The notes under the pieces were generated by a model. It was not told the origin of the DNA, ran no database searches, and saw only the letters and a list, made by a program, of their open reading frames with translations. This document shows positions 5,562-7,134 of a DNA stretch of 7,134 nucleotides, one piece after another. Positions within the stretch are counted from its first letter, which is position 1. Each line of letters opens with the position of its first letter. The stretch lies in contig JAKANW010000144.1 of the NCBI GenBank assembly GCA_021823555.1, positions 1 through 7,134 on the forward strand, read 5' to 3'. The DNA is from Chloroflexota bacterium. GTDB taxonomy: Bacteria; Chloroflexota; Anaerolineae; Anaerolineales; Villigracilaceae. The translations under genes were made by a program, and so were the position numbers.

Positions 5562-5617
5562 TGAAGCTGGTTCTTTCCCTGTTGCATCACAACAGGGAAT
5601 TTTCTTAATTGGCTTCA
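5562..5617 (+). other. terminator-like hairpin inside the T-box leader
   Basis: TTCCCTGTTG (5575-5584) and CAACAGGGAA (5590-5599) form a perfect 10-bp stem with a CATCA loop, followed directly by TTTTCTT (5600-5606), the form of an intrinsic terminator. An outer helix TGAAGC (5562-5567) with GCTTCA (5612-5617) can enclose it. It stands between a smaller hairpin (5526-5552, GGTA/TACC and ATCTC/GAGAT) and the antiterminator. It may be an elongated stem III or a second termination point. Strong as a structure, uncertain as a function. Confidence 0.65.
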
Positions 5618-5638
5618 ACCTGGGTGGCACCACGGGAG

Positions 5639-5677
5639 TCCTCTCTCGTCCCTTATGGACGGAGAGGATTTTGTTTT
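5639..5677 (+). terminator. T-box regulated terminator upstream of trpE
   Basis: TCCTCTC (5639-5645) pairs with GAGAGGA (5662-5668) and CGTCC (5647-5651) with GGACG (5657-5661), with one unpaired T (5646) and a CTTAT loop. TTTTGTTTT (5669-5677) follows. Bases 5647-5651 are also needed by the antiterminator helix, so charged tRNA-Trp should favour termination and uncharged tRNA-Trp should favour read-through. Confidence 0.95.
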
Positions 5678-5688
5678 AAACCCGACGA

Positions 5689-5742
5689 TGGACGGTAGAC
5701 CGTTGACCGTAAAACACGGTCTACCGTCCACGGTCTACGGTC
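5689..5742. repeat. ACGGTCTAC-type inverted and direct repeat
   Basis: TGGACGGTAGACCGT (5689-5703) and its exact complement (5716-5730) form a 15-bp stem around a 12-base loop. A further copy CGGTCTACGGTC (5731-5742) repeats CGGTCTACCGTC (5717-5728) with one change, and GACCGT (5705-5710) in the loop repeats the unit again. No T-run follows, so it is not an intrinsic terminator. It lies between the T-box terminator and the ribosome binding site of trpE (AGGAG at 5764), leaving the latter free. It is most likely a small dispersed repeat inserted in the 5' untranslated region; copy number cannot be judged from one window. Confidence 0.75.
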
Positions 5743-5776
5743 AAAGATCGATCAATAAAATTTAGGAGAACCACCT

Positions 5777-7134
5777 ATGTTACTAGAAGCCACACAAGTC
5801 CAAACCATCATCCGCGAAGTATCCGCCGACCTTGAAACCCCCGTCAGCTTGTATCTCAAACTGCGCGGCGACGGCGCATCCTTTTTATTGGAATCCGTCG
5901 AAGGCGGTGAACGCATCGCGCGCTATTCATTTATCGGTGTCCAACCCAGAGCGGAATATATTTTGCGCGATGGTCAGGTTGAGGTCAAAGAGAACGGCGA
6001 AACGCGCACCGTCCAACTCGACCACGATGACCCGACCATCTTTTTGCAAAATGAAATGAGTCGCTTTCCCGCCGTCCGCCTGCCGAACGCGCCGCGCTTC
6101 ACGGGCGGGCTGGTGGGCTACCTCGGGTATGAATCTGTCAGATTTTTTGAACCAACTCTCAGCGAGAAAATGAAGCGTTCTTCGATCCCCGATGGAATTT
6201 ATTTGCTCGCCGATACCATCGTCGCATTCGATCATGCGCGCCGCACCATTTTCCTCATCGCAAATGTTTTGGATGGCGACACACAAGCCGCCGAGGGTAA
6301 GCTTGATTCGATTGCCGCGCGCATTCATCAGCCTTTGCCCGCCGCGCAAAAAATAAATGTCACGCCGTCGAAAGTCAAGGCGAGCCACACGCAGGGAACT
6401 TATGAAGACATGGTGCGCGCCGCCAAGGAACATATTGTTGCGGGCGACATTTTTCAAGTGGTACTTTCGCAGCGCTTCACGCGCCAGACGGATGTCCAGC
6501 CGTTTGATGTTTATCGCGCGGTGCGGCGCTTGAACCCGTCGCCTTATATGTTCTTTTTTGATTTCGGACTCGTGGACGATGAGCCGCTTTATCTTGTTGG
6601 ATCGTCGCCTGAAATGTTTGTTCGTTTGGAAGGAAGAACCGCTTCACTCCGACCAATTGCTGGGACGCGCCCCCGAGGAGCAGATGCCGCCGCTGATGCA
6701 TCGCTTGCCACAGACCTGCTCGCCGATCCAAAGGAACGCGCGGAGCATGTGATGCTGGTTGACCTGGGTCGTAATGATTTGGGACGCGTCTGCGAATACG
6801 GCACGATCAAGCTTTCTGATTTTTTTACTGTTGAAAAATATTCACACGTCATGCACATCGTCTCCCACGTCGAAGGGACTCTGCGACCTGAGTTAACAGC
6901 TTTCGATTTGGTGAGAGCCGCCTTCCCCGCAGGGACAGTCAGCGGCGCGCCGAAAGTCCGCGCGATGGAAATCATTGCTGAATTAGAATCTGACGCACGC
7001 AACGCTTACGCAGGCATGATCGGCTACTTCGGCTTCGACGGCGCCATGGATACCTGCCTTGCCATCCGCACGATGGTCGGGCGCGGGGACACCGTCAGCG
7101 TGCAAGCAGGCGCAGGCATCGTCGCTGATTCGAA
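5777..7134 (+). CDS. trpE: anthranilate synthase component I (TrpE), 3' end outside window
   Basis: TrpE converts chorismate to anthranilate, using ammonia supplied by the TrpG glutaminase subunit; this is the first committed step of tryptophan synthesis. 452 codons are visible and the frame is open at the right edge; the family is usually about 490-520 residues, so most of it is here. Motifs: LLES (37-40) and NPSPYMFF (253-260), which form the tryptophan feedback site; PIAGTRPRG (293-301), GRNDLGRV (331-338), HVMH (357-360) with the probable catalytic histidine at 360, FPAGTVSGAPKVRAMEII (383-400) and QAGAGIVADS (443-452). The alanine in PIAGT marks anthranilate synthase; aminodeoxychorismate synthase (PabB) usually has lysine there, which excludes the main alternative even with folate genes nearby. 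The ATG has AGGAG (5764-5768) eight bases upstream. Expression is controlled by the Trp T-box leader; enzyme activity is probably controlled by tryptophan itself. trpG and trpD would be expected downstream. Confidence 0.97.
   Translation, partial: MLLEATQVQTIIREVSADLETPVSLYLKLRGDGASFLLESVEGGERIARYSFIGVQPRAEYILRDGQVEVKENGETRTVQLDHDDPTIFLQNEMSRFPAVRLPNAPRFTGGLVGYLGYESVRFFEPTLSEKMKRSSIPDGIYLLADTIVAFDHARRTIFLIANVLDGDTQAAEGKLDSIAARIHQPLPAAQKINVTPSKVKASHTQGTYEDMVRAAKEHIVAGDIFQVVLSQRFTRQTDVQPFDVYRAVRRLNPSPYMFFFDFGLVDDEPLYLVGSSPEMFVRLEGRTASLRPIAGTRPRGADAAADASLATDLLADPKERAEHVMLVDLGRNDLGRVCEYGTIKLSDFFTVEKYSHVMHIVSHVEGTLRPELTAFDLVRAAFPAGTVSGAPKVRAMEIIAELESDARNAYAGMIGYFGFDGAMDTCLAIRTMVGRGDTVSVQAGAGIVADS

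Noticed and set aside
5689..5742. CRISPR array or tandem satellite
   Set aside because: There are only two to three short related units, arranged as an inverted repeat without regular spacers, and no cas gene is present.
5777..7134. PabB (aminodeoxychorismate synthase), suggested by neighbouring folK and folP
   Set aside because: The protein has PIAGT rather than the PIKGT typical of PabB, carries the LLES tryptophan site, and is preceded by a T-box with a Trp specifier. The fol genes are on the other strand, beyond an unrelated cassette.

Overview
The window looks like a chromosomal stretch from a Chloroflexota bacterium, probably Anaerolineae-like. This is inferred from the protein style, the moderately high GC, the TPR/zinc-ribbon protein and the use of a T-box leader. 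No rRNA or other marker is present to prove it. The strongest signals are a folate-biosynthesis operon on the minus strand, a TetR-controlled three-gene cassette on the minus strand, and a tryptophan T-box leader driving trpE on the plus strand.

Region 1 (1-2660, minus strand) reads folK > SpoIIAA-like small protein > folP > TPR/zinc-ribbon protein. The genes are tightly packed: a 27-nt gap, then an ATGA overlap, then a 1-nt TGATG overlap. FolK and FolP catalyse consecutive steps (HPPK, then DHPS) of dihydropteroate synthesis; the other two proteins have no assigned pathway role. The last gene ends inside a perfect GC-rich hairpin at the left edge of the window. Upstream of folK lie a two-strand TATAAT box inside an 8-bp inverted repeat and, divergently, the 5' part of a cupin gene that has lost its metal-binding motif and its tail (2683-2802).

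Region 2 (2888-5240, minus strand) is a self-contained cassette of visibly lower GC than region 1. A saccharopine-dehydrogenase-like oxidoreductase, a TetR-family regulator and a small four-helix membrane protein are transcribed leftwards from a near-consensus promoter (TTGACA-17-TACAAT). A 24-bp perfect palindrome covers the predicted transcription start and is the obvious TetR operator. The cassette ends in a 32-bp perfect palindrome plus a T-tract, an excellent terminator. It lies directly beside the cupin remnant, suggesting it arrived by insertion or rearrangement.

Region 3 (5270-7134, plus strand) starts with a second near-consensus promoter (TTGACA-17-TAGAAT) back-to-back with the cassette promoter. 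It drives a leader of about 470 nt containing a full T-box riboswitch: a UGG (Trp) specifier, a UGGC discriminator bulge matching a tRNA-Trp ending in GCCA, and mutually exclusive antiterminator and terminator helices. An additional terminator-like hairpin lies inside the leader, and a 15-bp inverted repeat of ACGGTCTAC-type units lies between the T-box terminator and the ribosome binding site. trpE follows and runs off the right edge (452 codons visible). Uncharged tRNA-Trp should allow read-through into trpE, and the TrpE protein keeps the residues typical of tryptophan feedback inhibition.

I see no mobile-element gene, CRISPR array, tRNA or rRNA in the window. The most unusual features are the architecture of the trp leader and the scar-like junction between the cupin remnant and the TetR cassette.
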